A DNA stretch of 64,000 bases from Hippasteria phrygiana (lineage: Eukaryota > Echinodermata > Asteroidea > Valvatida > Goniasteridae): positions 1,178,001 through 1,242,000 of the forward strand of contig JAZGUH010000105.1 of assembly GCA_037893225.1 (NCBI GenBank), given 5' to 3'. The position numbers were made by a program, and so were the translations under genes. This document shows, one piece after another, positions 12,900-58,229 of the stretch. The notes beneath the pieces were generated by a model that was given only the letters and a program-made list of their open reading frames with translations, ran no database searches and was not told the DNA's origin. Numbering within the stretch: the stretch's first letter is position 1; every line of letters begins with the position of its first letter.

Positions 12900-13463
12900 A
12901 ATCGACACTCACACTGCCACACGATACGCTCCCCTTTCCCATTCTGGACCAATCAGAGAGTGGCTTCTAAATTAAACTTCTATCCACCAATCAGCGACGG
13001 TCTACCAAACGAGCATGGGCACGGTCGTCATGTTTGGTTTCAGTTTGTGTGTTTTTCACCGTCGTCGTTTTACCCCATTTTTTCCCTCAAAAATCAAAAC
13101 CCTACCCTCTTTCCACAAAATGAATCCTGTAGATATTCAACTTGGACAAGTTGGTGTTATCACATCTACTTACCCGAGTCCAAAAAGTTAAAATGTGGAT
13201 TTTTTTAGGAACAGGGTCCTAAACTCCACAATCGCCATAATGTTCATTGTAAATAATATTTTTTTGTTAAACCATCAGCTTGTTTACATGTATTAACTAT
13301 AGTTTTTAACATTTTGTTTTTCAGTATGCCATAGGCCCCTAATTCTTCATCAGAAAACATCTTGGGAGGTTGTGAATGAACTCAAGCAGAAAAGGAGCAT
13401 CATTGTGTTCAAAGCTCTAGCCCGGATATATATAATCGTGACACTTTTAAAGGACTCATTGAT
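12900..13463 (+). promoter_or_regulatory. Candidate promoter and 5' UTR of the receptor gene
   Basis: Two CCAAT boxes in the form ACCAATCAG lie at about 12949 and 12987. A TATATATAA stretch lies at 13427-13435, 28 bp before the first ATG at 13464. A 3' splice-site-like TTTTTCAG ends at 13324, so a 5' UTR intron that joins an upstream exon to 13325 is an alternative. The transcription start cannot be fixed from sequence alone: a TATA at this position would leave almost no leader, which favours the upstream-exon model. Confidence 0.35.
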
Positions 13464-46987
<33,524 letters not shown>

Positions 46988-47209
46988 TGGGTGGAATGAT
47001 GAACAACGAGAATATGCAAATGTTAAACAGAATTCATGAAAGAAATTGTATTCGGATTTCTATTGTATATATTTTTTCCATGTTAGACGTAATGCAAAAG
47101 CCCTGTTTAGGATGCTTGGTTGGGATGGTGGTGATATAGGGTGGTGCATTTTTGGATAGCGCTAGTACAGTGGAAATAGTCTAGGCGATATTTCAAAAAA
47201 GGGCTTGTT

Positions 47210-47440
47210 TTAAGGGGGGGGTGCTGAATCAAAATATCGTTGTTACCAAACTGTATTTTGAGATTAAAGGGGTCTTATAGGCAAACAAAACCCAGAAAAT
47301 ATTTTTTAAATGCTTATTTTAGTACAAAAATATGTATTTTTTAATAGAAACTGGTAACATATCAATCTTACATAAGTTGGGGGTGCTGAATCCAAAAATC
47401 GTTGTTAAAAAACTGTATTTTGAGATTAAAGGGGTCTTAT
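47210..47440. repeat. Degenerate 160-bp repeat, left part
   Basis: Two diverged units share GGGTGCTGAATC.AAA, ACTGTATTTTGAGATTAAAG and GGGGTCTTATAG. The same unit continues at 48838-49340, so the array is split by about 1.4 kb of other sequence. Confidence 0.6.
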
Positions 47441-48837
47441 AGGTGTAGAGAGGGCGGGGCTTGGGTTGATAGGTGGGGGGATTAGGCCGACGGAGAAGGG
47501 AAGTTAGGGCTGGAGGCGGGCACATCAATCTTGGAGTTGGAGGGGGGAAAAGCATGCAGGTTCAAGGATCAGCCATGTGGAGCCAAGCATAAATTCTCCG
47601 GTTCACTTTATTCTCTCAGTCCAACTACTTGCCAGCCAACTGCTAGGCCCAGGGGGCCGCCTGTGAAAATCGGGCAGGCACTCATTAGTTCCATTTTATA
47701 ATTTAACAGTACATGCATTAAATTCGGGCCATGGTTACAATTTCTCAAATAAAAAGACTGAAGATAAACCAAACAAACGTGTGGTGACTTAATCTACAGC
47801 AGTGTTTAAAATATGTGTACGCTACGCAGGCATGGCGACTGTGTTGTACAAATAAGGATGAAACCACAAATACACAGGTTAACCCCGGCCGGTGGCCAAC
47901 CAACACTTGCACACGCTCGCACAGATGACATGCACTCAATCCGTCCCTATATGCACAACACAATCTCAAACCTACGGAGATTTCACAAATATAAATTACC
48001 TATTACATGCAAGTCCACTTCATACTGAATTATATAACACTTATTAGGATCCAATGGAATTACAATGTACTACCAAAATCTTATAAATATCCACGCAGAT
48101 ATATATTCTCGACGGTACTGTCGATACACGCGTACCGCACATGGTCACGCTATACATGCCATCGGTACAAATATGGGCTGCACAACAAACCCTCGTGTAT
48201 TTCGTGACAGTGCTCCCTAAATAATCCCTCAAAAATCACCATTTAAACATTTCAATCTTCTCCAAAACTATCATCATACAAATCTATAATCATGTGCGGA
48301 CAAAATATGTGAGTTTACAGCGAAGAACAATTGCACTATTTTGTAAAATAAAAGAGATGAAAATCATGTCAAAAATACGATGCATTTACCTGTGAAAATC
48401 GGGCAGGCACTGCCGTGCAGCCCGCATGGTCGGGAGTTGTAAAATTATAACGTACAGTTCATGTCGAGTGATAAATTAACGTTCGAAATTAAAAACCTGG
48501 ACCTAAGACAATTTGAAACGACAGTAGCACTGACAAATATATTAAGTATTTTTAAAGAATCAAACCTTAAAATAAAGTCCCCCACTTCAAATTTGATGCC
48601 ACGAACGAACTACATGTACAAAATCAAGCCAGACCAAGTTTGTCAGTTTCCATGTGCAAACTCCAGGTGATTGGTCAATGCAATGGTAAATGTAATACAT
48701 TGGACACTTAGGCAGGAACGGTGATAAATGTAATTTATACAGTAGGCGGATCAACAAAGACGTTAAAGAGCAAGTTTATGATCATGATAAAACAATAAGT
48801 TTATAATCACAATAAAACAATAATGAATAGCCTTCTT
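47441..48837. other. 1.4-kb segment interrupting the 160-bp repeats
   Basis: This segment lies between two parts of the same repeat array. It contains a direct repeat, CCTGTGAAAATCGGGCAGGC, near 47660 and 48390. I see no coding frame of known type. It could be an insertion, but its ends were not defined. Confidence 0.4.
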
Positions 48838-49340
48838 ACATGGCAAACAAACCTAAAAAATAGTTTTAAAATGCTTATTTTAGTACAAAAAGGTATTTTT
48901 TTATAGAAACCGTAACATATCAATCTTACCTAAGTTAGGGGTGCTAAAACCAAAAATCATTCTTACCAAACTGTATTTTTAAATTAAAGGGGTCTTATAG
49001 GCAAACAAAACCCAGAAAATAGTTTTAAAATGCTTATTTTAGTACAAAAAGGTATTTTTAAATGGAAACTGGTAACATATCAATCTTACCTAATTTGGGG
49101 GTGCTGAATCCAAAACTTGTTATCTAACTGTATTTTTATATTAAAGTTGTATTACCGGCCCCAAACCCCCAAATTAGTCTTTAAAATTGCATTTTTAGGT
49201 ACAAATGGCATTTTAAAATAGAAGATGGTAGCAATGCAATCCGTAGCAAATGTCGGTGTGCTGAATCCAAAAACCGAAGTTAAAAAGCTGTATTTTGGGG
49301 TTAAAGTGGTCTTATTTGCCAGAATTCCCCAAAATATTAA
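48838..49340. repeat. Degenerate 160-bp repeat, right part
   Basis: Three further units (around 48843, 49001 and 49155) share GCAAACAAAACCCAGAAAATA, TTTTAGTACAAAAAGGTATT and TAACATATCAATCTTACCTA. Similarity declines to the right. Confidence 0.6.
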
Positions 49341-49648
49341 ATAGGTTCATTCAAATAGGAGTTAGTAACATATTAATGTAACCTAGTTTGGGGTACTTGT
49401 TCAAAAACTGGAACCTACCACTGATGAGGTTTACTTTTAGACTAAAGTAGTCTTATTGCTAAACTAAATTATACGTTAAAAATGAAGAATTATTAAAACC
49501 GTTTGCTTCTCTGTAGTTCTATTTCACCATGATCTGCAATAAAATGTTACATGTAACCAAATGCACAAATGGATCCCACTGTTGTGATTTTGTTTTCCAA
49601 TATCTTCAAGAAATCTCCACTGAACAGTTAAGGATTATTGGTTGGACA

Positions 49649-50087
49649 CTACTTCTGCATGTTCGTATTGTACACTGTAGGGATGATTTTTGTCTGACTT
49701 ACTACGTCTGCAGCACTACTAGATGTATAATTTACATTGCTTGATTCAGCAGCATTTTGTAATCGCTGGATTTTGTTTTTGTCAGTGAAGAGGGCATTGC
49801 AGTTTCCATGCCAGACGAGACCGGAAACGGAAAAACTGTCAGAGCCAAAAACATCAGCCAATCGATCAATGACATCTCTGTTTTGTACATCTTTTACCTT
49901 TTTTAACCTCAAGTAATTTAGATACAGTTTGTATTCCTTGACTTTTTGCTTTGCGAAGATGGCCTCCTTTTGTTTGACAAAATAAACAGGCAGAAAGGTC
50001 AGTAGACAAAGGCCTTTTTAAGCTAACAACAGGTTCCATTGCAGTTGCCTTAAACTTAAACTTAAAGTGTACCAACAACAAGAGCAA
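49649..50087 (-). pseudogene. Broken N-terminal piece of a transposon-associated Cys/His protein
   Basis: Two minus-strand frames (50087-49866 and 49912-49649) join across a frame change near 49890. They carry CLFCQTKGGHLRKA and, further on, LVWHGNCNALFTDKNKIQRL. A CxxC followed by HxxC and F-T-D-K is a pattern I associate with the start of repeated, poorly described invertebrate transposon proteins. Nothing downstream extends it. Confidence 0.4.
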
Positions 50088-50383
50088 TAAGTCGAACTAC
50101 AAATTGCAAGTACTTAACCACGAACGAGAAATTTGAATTCCAATCTGGACATACGTGAAATTTCTGTTGTTCTCGTCAACAAATGCTACTGTAACAGTTG
50201 TTTTTTCATAATTTGTACAAATGTTGAAGTTTTACCAAGATTTTTCTGCCAGGGGTGGGATACCACTATAAGATTTTAGTGTGAAAAGCATTTTCAAAAT
50301 GTCCACTTTTTTCCTTATTCTATTCTAGTAATTAATAACCTGTTCGATACAACCACTCGCTGCTGAATCACATCTGCCACCCT

Positions 50384-50985
50384 AACATTAAAGTTGTTGA
50401 CAACTCTCTCAACATGTCTCTTGGAATTCTCCTTATTTCTCTCCTGATGTTTCTTTCAGTCTCTCGATTGTATCAGGGTTGTCCTGTATGGTAGACTCTC
50501 TCCTTCAGGTAACCCCAGAGGAAGTAGTCTGGGGGGGGGGGGGGGGGGGGTTGAGGTTGAGGTTGAGGTTGAGGTTGAGGTTGAGGTTGAGGTTGAGGTC
50601 GGGGAATATGGGGGACATAGGTTGTCCGTCCGTCCTCGAAAGTACTGTCTCGGGTAAGAGGGTGCACCATCCTGTTGAAAGAAAGCTGTGTTCGTGTTTC
50701 AACAGGATGGTGCACCCCCTCACTGTTCAAACCGCACTCTTGAGTACCGGAACAGTACTTTCCAGGGGACCGGCTAATTTCGAGGAGGACGGACAACCCA
50801 TGGCCCCATACCCCCGATCTCAACCCCCCAGACTACTTCCTCTGGGATTACCCGATGAAGGAGAGTCTATACCATGCAGGACAACCCTGATACAATCGAG
50901 AGACTGAAAGAAAACATCAGGAGAGAAATAAGGTGAATTCCAAGAGACATGTTGGAGAGAGTTGTAAACAACTTTAATATTGTTC
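50384..50985. pseudogene. Mariner-like transposase C-terminus in an inverted duplication
   Basis: The plus strand at 50697-50723 encodes FQQDGAPPH, and near 50812-50850 PDLNPPDYFLW: the second and third catalytic-acid motifs of Tc1/mariner-type (IS630) transposases, followed by a LKENI-like helix region. Left of about 50689 the same segment appears in reverse, so the minus strand also encodes the pieces (FQQDG, PDLN, PDYFLWGYLKERVYHTG). The two halves pair over about 300 bp each. Frameshifts and stops disable both. Strand is given as '.' because both strands carry it. Confidence 0.7.
50531..50599. repeat. Poly-G tract plus (TTGAGG)n microsatellite
   Basis: Twenty G (50531-50550) are followed by about eight units of TTGAGG. 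On the minus strand the hexamer is CTCAAC, which reads as Leu-Asn repeated, and lies exactly where the transposase has PDLNPPDYF. The opposite arm of the inverted duplication has the unexpanded form. Confidence 0.85.
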
Positions 50986-51048
50986 ACTATATCATATCTA
51001 TTTAGTCTGCAATATTTTAACTAAACATGAATTCAGTCATTTTGTTAT

Positions 51049-51410
51049 TGCGGATACTTGTGAGTTAGAACTTGCTGTTCCTTTACATTAATTATAGGAA
51101 TATCAATATGGACAAAATGGACTTCTGTGACTCGTAGAATTAAATCAAGTTTGTATTTGCTTTATAAAATAGGATTACATAGGAAAGCATCTACGAGGTG
51201 ACAATGATCGAAGGCACGAACGAGAAAGTATGAGGGGTGGAATGATGAACGAGAATACGCGAGTGTTAAACAGAATTCATGAAAGAAATTGTATCCGGAT
51301 TTCTATTGTATACTATTTTTTTCATTCAGTAGACGTAATACAAAAGCCCTGTTAAATGTGATAGAGGGTGGTGCATTTTTGGATAGCTCTAGTGCAGTGG
51401 AAATATGTTT
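51049..51410 (+). pseudogene. Broken duplicate of receptor exon 16 and flanks
   Basis: From CGGATACTTGTGAGTTAGAA through the acceptor AAAATAG, GATTACAT and ..GAAAGCATCTACGAGGTGAC to the 3' flank, this repeats about 46790-47160. Inside the exon, 19 bases are replaced by two, which shifts the frame, so the copy cannot supply a normal tail. Several point changes separate the copies. Confidence 0.8.
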
Positions 51411-52378
51411 GCCCATAGAAGTGTATTTCTGTGTAGACGTATGGAGATCAGGCAGGTCTTAAATGGAGAGAATAGGAATACCCGTATGCCGTTGGTTATG
51501 TTAAAATATAAAGTGATAAATTATTTTAAAGAGGTCAGAAATGCATGGTAGTAGCACATGTATGAAACGCACACACACAAGTGTGTAAACACCTTCAATC
51601 GTGGACCTCCTGTTTCCTCCTATTGTTAATACTTTAACTTTTTGGAAGGACCCTCAATGGTTTTGTACACATTTTCAACCGTGGACCTTGACTTAGCCGT
51701 GGACCCTATTGTCCTCTTTGTTAAAGGTGCACGGATTGAATAGCTATACAAACTCACGCCTACTTACACAGACTGACATACTGAATTGAACAACAATGGA
51801 AACTGAAAGACTGAATGTACGCTTTGAATGATGCGGAATTCTCAAAAGAACTCATGGCGCATACCGGGCAGTGTTTGAAAAGAATAGGAAGAAACCACTT
51901 TCAGGCAGGGACTATTGCGTGTTACATTCCCATGCTCCTTTTAAAAGTCCCGCACTCATCCCATTCAAAGTGTTGATAACGTCGAAAACGTGACCTTCAA
52001 AAAGATCTTTTCCGTTGGTTGGGTCTGTTGCATGTTTCATGTCCCAAGTCTTACCTTGAACAAAAATGAAATATCGAATTTCAAATCTTTATTGCTTATA
52101 TTCATGACTGTTTTAATTTATTACGGCGAATCTTTAACATTACTAAGAATATAACAAGGGAGGAGACAAGTGTTGTGAATAACATCCTGTATGGCAAAAT
52201 ATTACTTTTTTATTATTCTTGCCTGGAAGACAAAATAATTGCCGCCTTCAAATTTCTATTTTCTACTTGTGATGGAATTGTTATTGTTGTGTTAGTATGT
52301 TTTCATATAAATCCCTCCGGGGTGGAAAAAGCCCAACGAATGTTAATTCCCGAGTCCTGGACAAAGATGCAGCCATAT
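51411..52378. other. Non-coding stretch
   Basis: No recognisable gene, element end or repeat other than short CA runs near 51570. AT content rises toward 52100-52300. Confidence 0.5.
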
Positions 52379-52476
52379 CAGGGGCGGATCCAGGATTTTT
52401 TTCAAGGGGGGGGGGTTGAAATTTGCCCAGAAAGGTGACTCCCAAAATGTTCCGTCTGCGAATTTTTTTTGACAAG

Positions 52477-52507
<31 letters not shown>

Positions 52508-52700
52508 CTGACCACCTTCTCACCATTGGTGGCGCAATTTAACCTCTTTGTTTTGTTCTTACCCACAGGCAAAATAAGACATGTAGGGTTTCTGGTTTGC
52601 AACTTTAGGCGTAGGGGCCCCTACAAGCAAAACAAAATGGCACCGAGCAGGGGGGGGGGGGGGATCACCCCCACCCCCCCCCCCCCCGATCCCCGCCTGC
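52379..52700. mobile_element. hAT-type MITE with CAGGGGCGGATCCAGG end and G-tracts
   Basis: It opens CAGGGGCGGATCCAGG and ends near GATCCCCGCCTG. It contains a G run of 27 or more (about 52480-52507) and a G run near 52650. The interior phrase GGCAAAATAAGAC is shared with 56184-56470. The CAGNG ends place it with hAT elements. Confidence 0.6.
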
Positions 52701-52996
52701 ATATGTGCCTCCTGGCCAATATTTTATGTGGGTTTTTTTTCGGCGGGGGAGGGCGCGCCCTCAGTCGCCCTCGCCCCCCCCCCCCCCCCCCCCCTCCCCC
52801 CCCACCACTGTAAATTTCGCCAACGGAGAATACAATAATATGTAGAAAAATTCTGGTGTAATAGAAATTTTTTGTGGGGGGGTGTTAGGCACAGTTCGGA
52901 GCAATTCGAACTCTGGCAGTGGACCAATCAGCTGTAAGCAGAGTTGCAGCACTCGAGTCCAGGACTCGGAGTCGAGTCCAAAAGGCATATATATAG

Positions 52997-54309
52997 CCAG
53001 CAAACAGAAAACGTTACAAAAACGTTATAGGTTCTGTATAGGTTACTTACGTCTTCGACTTAAAACGTTTTCAAAACGTGTCTTGAACGTTTCAGTTTAC
53101 GTATAACTCGGAGGTCTTCAGTATGTTTTTTCCAGAACGTTCGCGTGACGTTTTTGGGACGTTACAAAATGTACCGACATTAAACGGTCCTTTTTTAATG
53201 TTTAAAAACTTTTTTCTGGACGTAGCAACTGACCAATCAGAACTGAGGAGATTTGTGTTTACAAAAGTCATGTTAAATTCCGGTGTTTAGTTCAAAAACA
53301 CACTTGACCATAATGTGTAATGGCTTAACCATAATGTGTAATCATTCAAACCATTCAACAATACAATTTTGATTTTTGCAAACATACCGGTAGGTGAAAA
53401 ATCCAACGCATCTCCTTTCGTATTCAAATATTGAAATTGTTCATGGGAAACCATTACTTCATCATGGTGGGAAAAGCTGAATATAAAGCTAAATCACGAC
53501 AATATCCAGTTTGTAGTGTTTAGTAGGTTATCACAGCATTTTGTGTAGGCTACACTCTAACCATAGTATTGTGTAATAAGTTACTTCTATTTAGTCTGGT
53601 TCCCACTATATTTATTTCTGTAAATTTGCATTTACTTTCTGCCAACTTAGCTTAATTCCAGTAAATAGAAACTTAGTTCGTGTATGTAAGTTTTTAATAC
53701 TTTTTACGTTCTGGGGACGGTTCTTAGAACGTCACAAAGTCGCGTGTTTAAAGGCCGTATGATTGGTCATTTTTGCAATTTTCAAAAATGGGCGGATTTG
53801 GGGGTTAGTGTTTTATAGGAAATATCGTTCCACTCACCTGTTCAAAGTTTTGCGTTGTTGGGTGGCGAAAAAGCCGAGAGAAAAACGGCGCTCGTTTTCA
53901 ACCGTCGGGCGGATGATAGCCTTTAGTCAAGGCGCGAGTGGCTACCAGCTGGACACGTGACGCGCCCTGAATGCCAGCATGTCTAGCGCGCCACTCGTCC
54001 GGGTAGCCACGCGCGCCTTGACTAAAGGCTACAGGGCAGTTTTCCAACGATTTCCAGCTGGAAATCGTTGGAAAACGATATAAATTTCCACTTTTCTTGA
54101 CAACAACAGCACACCTGGTGCCATAATATTACAGGATGATTGAGACTACTATTAACTTATAGTCTAGTAAGGTATTTCGTAATAATTCAGTAAAAACAAA
54201 TGGAGAATTACCAATCGTGTACATTACCTTTAAAACTGTCCCTAAACTTTCGTTTTTGGAAAGAGGTACGTTCCAACAACGTTCAGAAAACGTTAAATGG
54301 TTTGCTGGG
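52997..54309. mobile_element. Middle element of the nest (CCAGCAAAC / AACGTT)
   Basis: CCAGCAAACAGAAAACGTT at the left is mirrored by AACGTTAAATGGTTTGCTGG at the right. Many AACGTT or ACGTTCT copies lie near both ends (53010-53165, 53700-53735, 54265-54292). It lies inside the 52939-54738 element and is itself interrupted at 53748. Confidence 0.65.
53752..54229. mobile_element. Inner TTAA-flanked MITE, copy 1
   Basis: TTAA lies on both sides (53748-53751 and 54230-54233). The ends are AGGCCGTATGATTGGT and, in reverse, AAGGTAATGTACACGATTGG. The interior holds a palindromic region with GCCTTTAGTCAAGGCGCG and its inverse. A close copy is at 61229-61716 and a worn one at about 63000-63380. TTAA duplications are typical of piggyBac-type elements. 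Confidence 0.75.
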
Positions 54310-54738
54310 TAGGGCCCTTGCACACAGGACGCCAGCAGGTTTCACTCTGGTGGAGTTGTCTTCAAAGAATGCAGTAAGTTACATTCACCTGGTACTCCGT
54401 AACATTTAACATCATTAAAAGGTGATTGCATTCTTGATTTAACCCACTCCCCTCCCATACATGGACCCAATTGACGTATACATTGTGTTTGCGCCTTTTT
54501 TAAAGTGGCATCGTCATGAAAATGTTCCGTGTTGTACCATGGGGCTATGGTTATACCTTGTGATGAAACCATTTATGAAGATTAGAAGAAATGTTCTGCC
54601 CACAGTAACATTTGCCTTCTCGGTGATTTATTACCGTTAGTCTTTGCCCTCATGAAAAAGTAACTCGGACTCGGACTCGAAGCAAATGACCTGGGACTTG
54701 AATTCGGAGTCGAAACTTGTTACTCGACTACAACTCTG

Positions 54739-55901
54739 GCTGTACCCCAAGAATATTTTGCCCATATGTTTGTACCCCAAAATCTAAGTGCCGGAAAACT
54801 GTTTTTAATTTTGCCGTCCAAAATGCCATGAAAGTGAGGTAGCTCTTGGTTAATTGGGGGTGGGGTGGGGGTGGGGGGTGTAGGAAAGTGCAGCTGGCCC
54901 TCGGAAAGTTAGTCGGCCCCAGGTTTAGTCGTTTAATCCCCCCCCCCCCAATCTCCTACCACACAAACTGCTTTTCAGCTCTGTGTAATGTTTGGTCTAC
55001 GGCACCGGGCCTAAAAGTTCAAAATCCCAGCTGTCTTTAAGGGTCGAAAAACAATACAAGAAGGTTTTTCAAAAATGTATTTTATATTTTTCCAAAAAGA
55101 GTAAGGACAATACTTTCCAGTAATTGTAATTACGTAAGTGATATTGTTTTGCAGTTTGGCTGAATGGCCTTTTTATTTAAATCCACCAAAAATCAGTTTT
55201 CGCAGCTCCCAAAATGGCCGAAAATGGCCAAACACACATAACCGTCTGTTACCATGGCAACGGGAAACATAGATTTTTAAAGTCTATTTTGGTTATTTAC
55301 TCACCAAGTACTTTCATCTCACAATTGTTTTTTTTTTAATCCATTTTTTTTACAATGGACACTTAAATAAAGAATTTACACAAATGACTCAACAGTTATT
55401 GCTGGTTGTGTGCTTCCCCCCCCCCCCCCCCCCCCCCCCACCCCCGAACCTTGAAGAAAAATCGCCGCCGCTGTCTGAGACCTAAAACGACTTTGTCTTC
55501 CAAAATCAATTGCTCAACAGTTCTGTGTTTGAAATACTCGCTTGCCAGTCCCAACTGGGCAAATTTGCTTAAAATTGAATCAACTGGGAAAATTCAGGGC
55601 GTAGGCATATTCTAACAAGCAGGCATGTATGTGCTTTTTCTCCATTTGTTGGGGTATTTCTGCTTTGCTGTTGCTCACGTGGACAAAATTGCAGAATAAT
55701 TATGTGCGGTGCACATTCATAGACTGAAGAGGAGGAGGGGAAACGGAAATGTTTTCGTCTGAAGCCACCAATGACTCACTTCAACCACAAACGTCTGCTT
55801 ACACTGATGATACATGCCAATGAGAAAATTTATTAAGATCAAGACAAAAAGAAAATTATCTATTCAAAATATAAATTCTATGCGTTTCATCTGATCTCAT
55901 A
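54739..55901. other. Non-coding stretch with C-tracts
   Basis: It holds G- and C-rich runs near 54856-54878 and 54940-54950, and a long C run at about 55417-55438. No gene is supported. Confidence 0.5.
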
Positions 55902-55997
55902 CACTGCAAAAACTGTAATGTCAAATTACCAGCATGTGGGCTTTATATTAAACCATTCGCCGAGTGGTGTTAATTTAACATCACAGTTTTTGCAGTG
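55902..55997. mobile_element. 96-bp MITE with TA duplication, CACTGCAAAAACTGT ends
   Basis: CACTGCAAAAACTGTAATGT is mirrored by ATCACAGTTTTTGCAGTG, and TA flanks both sides (55900-55901 and 55998-55999). This end sequence is a widespread short Tc1/mariner-type MITE pattern. Confidence 0.8.
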
Positions 55998-56183
55998 TAA
56001 AATGCATTACTCTAGTACAAAAGCGTTTACTGCACATGGGAAAACATTAATTAGCATTGTAACTCAAGACTGATACCACAGAGGTGTTCCACGGCGTCTA
56101 TTTTACCATCCTGTGCAGTTAAGCCTTAGATGTCGTGGGTGTTTTAGGAACTTCTTCATAAGAGGGATTTAATTGTTCCTATA

Positions 56184-56470
56184 CAGGGGCGGATCCAGGA
56201 ATTTTTGCAGGGGGGGGGGGGGGGGGGGTTCTGAAATTTGCCCAGAAAAGTGACTCCCAAAATGTTCCGCCTGCGAAAAAAAATTACAGGGGGGGGGGGG
56301 GGGGGGGGGGCTGATACACTTTCTCACCGTTGGTGGCGCCATTGAACCTCTTTGTTTTGTTCTCACCCATAGGCAAAATAAGACCTGTATTTGCAAGGCG
56401 TAGGCCCCTACAAGCAAAAGAAAAGAAAAACAAATTGGCAACTAGCAGGGGCGGGTTTCGACCCCCAAAA
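56184..56470. mobile_element. hAT-type MITE, relative of 52379-52700
   Basis: It opens CAGGGGCGGATCCAGG, has two long G-tracts (about 56210-56228 and 56290-56310), and shares GAAATTTGCCCAGAAA and CCCAAAATGTTCCG with the copy at 52379. The right end is not clear. Confidence 0.6.
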
Positions 56471-56566
56471 ATAGTCATTCAAATTCACTATACGAGCATT
56501 CTGCGTTTTTTAGCTTCACTCGTCTATGTAAAAGATGCATTAAAATTACAATTATTGTATTGTCTA

Positions 56567-56789
56567 CACTCTTAAAACTGTATTTAGCAATTAAACACAA
56601 TCTTGCTATCAGTCAAACATGTTTAGAACAAGCTAAACATTACGTGTTCAATTCCTAAACATCAATGTTCATTGGCTAAATACCACCGTCAACACGCTAA
56701 ACATGTTTAGTATGTAAACGTGTTTACCAACTGATAGCAAGAAAGTGTTTAGAAAAGTGTTTAATTGCTAAACACCGTTTTTGCAAGTG
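56567..56789. mobile_element. 223-bp MITE with TA duplication
   Basis: CACTCTTAAAACTGTATTTAG is mirrored by a CTAAACACCGTTTTTGCAAGTG end. TA lies at 56565-56566 and 56790-56791. AAACATGTTTAG palindromes fill the centre. Confidence 0.7.
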
Positions 56790-56791
56790 TA

Positions 56792-58229
56792 TTCAATTTC
56801 GTCTGGACCAGCATCTTTTCCCGCATGTCCACATTCCTGAATGCAACAAATGAAGTCTTGAATTCACCAAAACAAAATAGAATGCCCCTAAACGAAAACG
56901 AACATCAGGAACAAAATCGTGGCTGCTTAAAAATTGAAAATGAATGCTCTTTAACAGTGAAACAGGAACCTAAATTTGATTAGATACACACAATATGTAT
57001 ACAACATGGACAGTATTGCGGCCTACCTCGGGAAAATGTCTTTAGGAAATAACCGTAGATAGTCTGAGTGAAAATGCAAAACATTATTTAAATTTTAAAT
57101 TCTTGCAAACTGAAAAAGAAAACATTAATTTTTTTTGTCATTTTCAACTTGGGAACGCGCGCCATCGACGGCAGCAATGTGGAATTCATTGATTCAAATA
57201 TTATGCACTTGGCTTCGTGCCTTGTTTTTTTTCTAAGAGACTTGGTGATGACAATCATATACGGCATCAGTACCGGTACCACGTAACATAATTGCACGTT
57301 CATGGACAATGAAACACAATTTGATGCAAGCTGTTACCTAAAGCTTTTTGTTAATTAGTTACTCATAATGCAATTTTTAAAAAGGGTGAGACAACCACAT
57401 CATCAGATAGAAATCAAACCAGCAGCATATTATGTATGTTTTGGGTCCGGGGGAAGGGGGGAGGGGCGGAATTGCACATTGTTTTCAAAAGGTGACCCCA
57501 TACAAGGTTCCAGCATATGGCTTTTATGGAATTAATTTGACATTAACAACCAAATCATCAGGGACACAAAAATGCAAAGTCTCACTTGTTTACAAACTTT
57601 AAAAGAGAATAATAAATAGATGTCGCATTCGAGAACGATTTGCTACACTGACTTCTCATTCATGCTTTAATTCCGTGTTAACTTTATAAACGCTTTTATA
57701 TTTCAAGTGCGCGAAAAACCCGTAACAGCCAAATCAGTAGCACAACTTAAACATGAAGACAGTTTAAACGGTCAATAACCCAAGAACCAAAAAGAATGAC
57801 ATTTGAAAATACATTTCACCACTGACTCTTCTCATCGAGCGATTCGATTTGTCGTAAACCTGACATTTTGGGAAAATTCCATAATAAAATATATAATGTA
57901 AGCTTTGTAATGGTGAAAAAATACTGTTATACGATATTTTAGTTTGCGAATAGAGATTAAATTCAGCATTGAGAATGGAAAATAATACGTAGTTTACACG
58001 ATATTTTTCTGAAGTACGCCAGACGTAATGTGAAATTGTACATATTTAATTATGAATTAAATGTGCTTTAAACTGCAGCATTTTGACAAAAACAAGAATC
58101 GATATTTTTTGACGATTTTCATGTAAATTGCAATTACTCAAAAATAGGTCGTGCGACTTATGTCCGATTTCCCTTGCGGACCCCTCTTTTTTAGACTGGT
58201 CCCTTATATGGCTCCTCGAAAGAGTAGAA
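56792..58229. other. Non-coding stretch
   Basis: AT-rich sequence with no element ends, RNA gene or protein domain that I can support. Confidence 0.5.

Larger units (their letters stand above)
52939..54738. mobile_element. Outer element of a three-level nest (CAGAGTTG ends)
   Basis: CAGAGTTGCAGCACTCGAGTCC at the left is mirrored by GACTACAACTCTG-like sequence ending at 54738, and GGACTCGGA phrases lie inside both ends. The flanks GCTGTAAG and GCTGTACC share six bases, compatible with a worn 8-bp duplication of hAT type. Its body is interrupted by the element at 52997-54309. Confidence 0.6.

Noticed and set aside
50473..50823. Proline-glutamine repeat protein
   Set aside because: The repeats are a microsatellite and poly-C expansion inside a transposase remnant.
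52402..52813. Poly-proline or poly-glycine proteins
   Set aside because: These are translations of poly-G/poly-C tracts in hAT-type MITEs.
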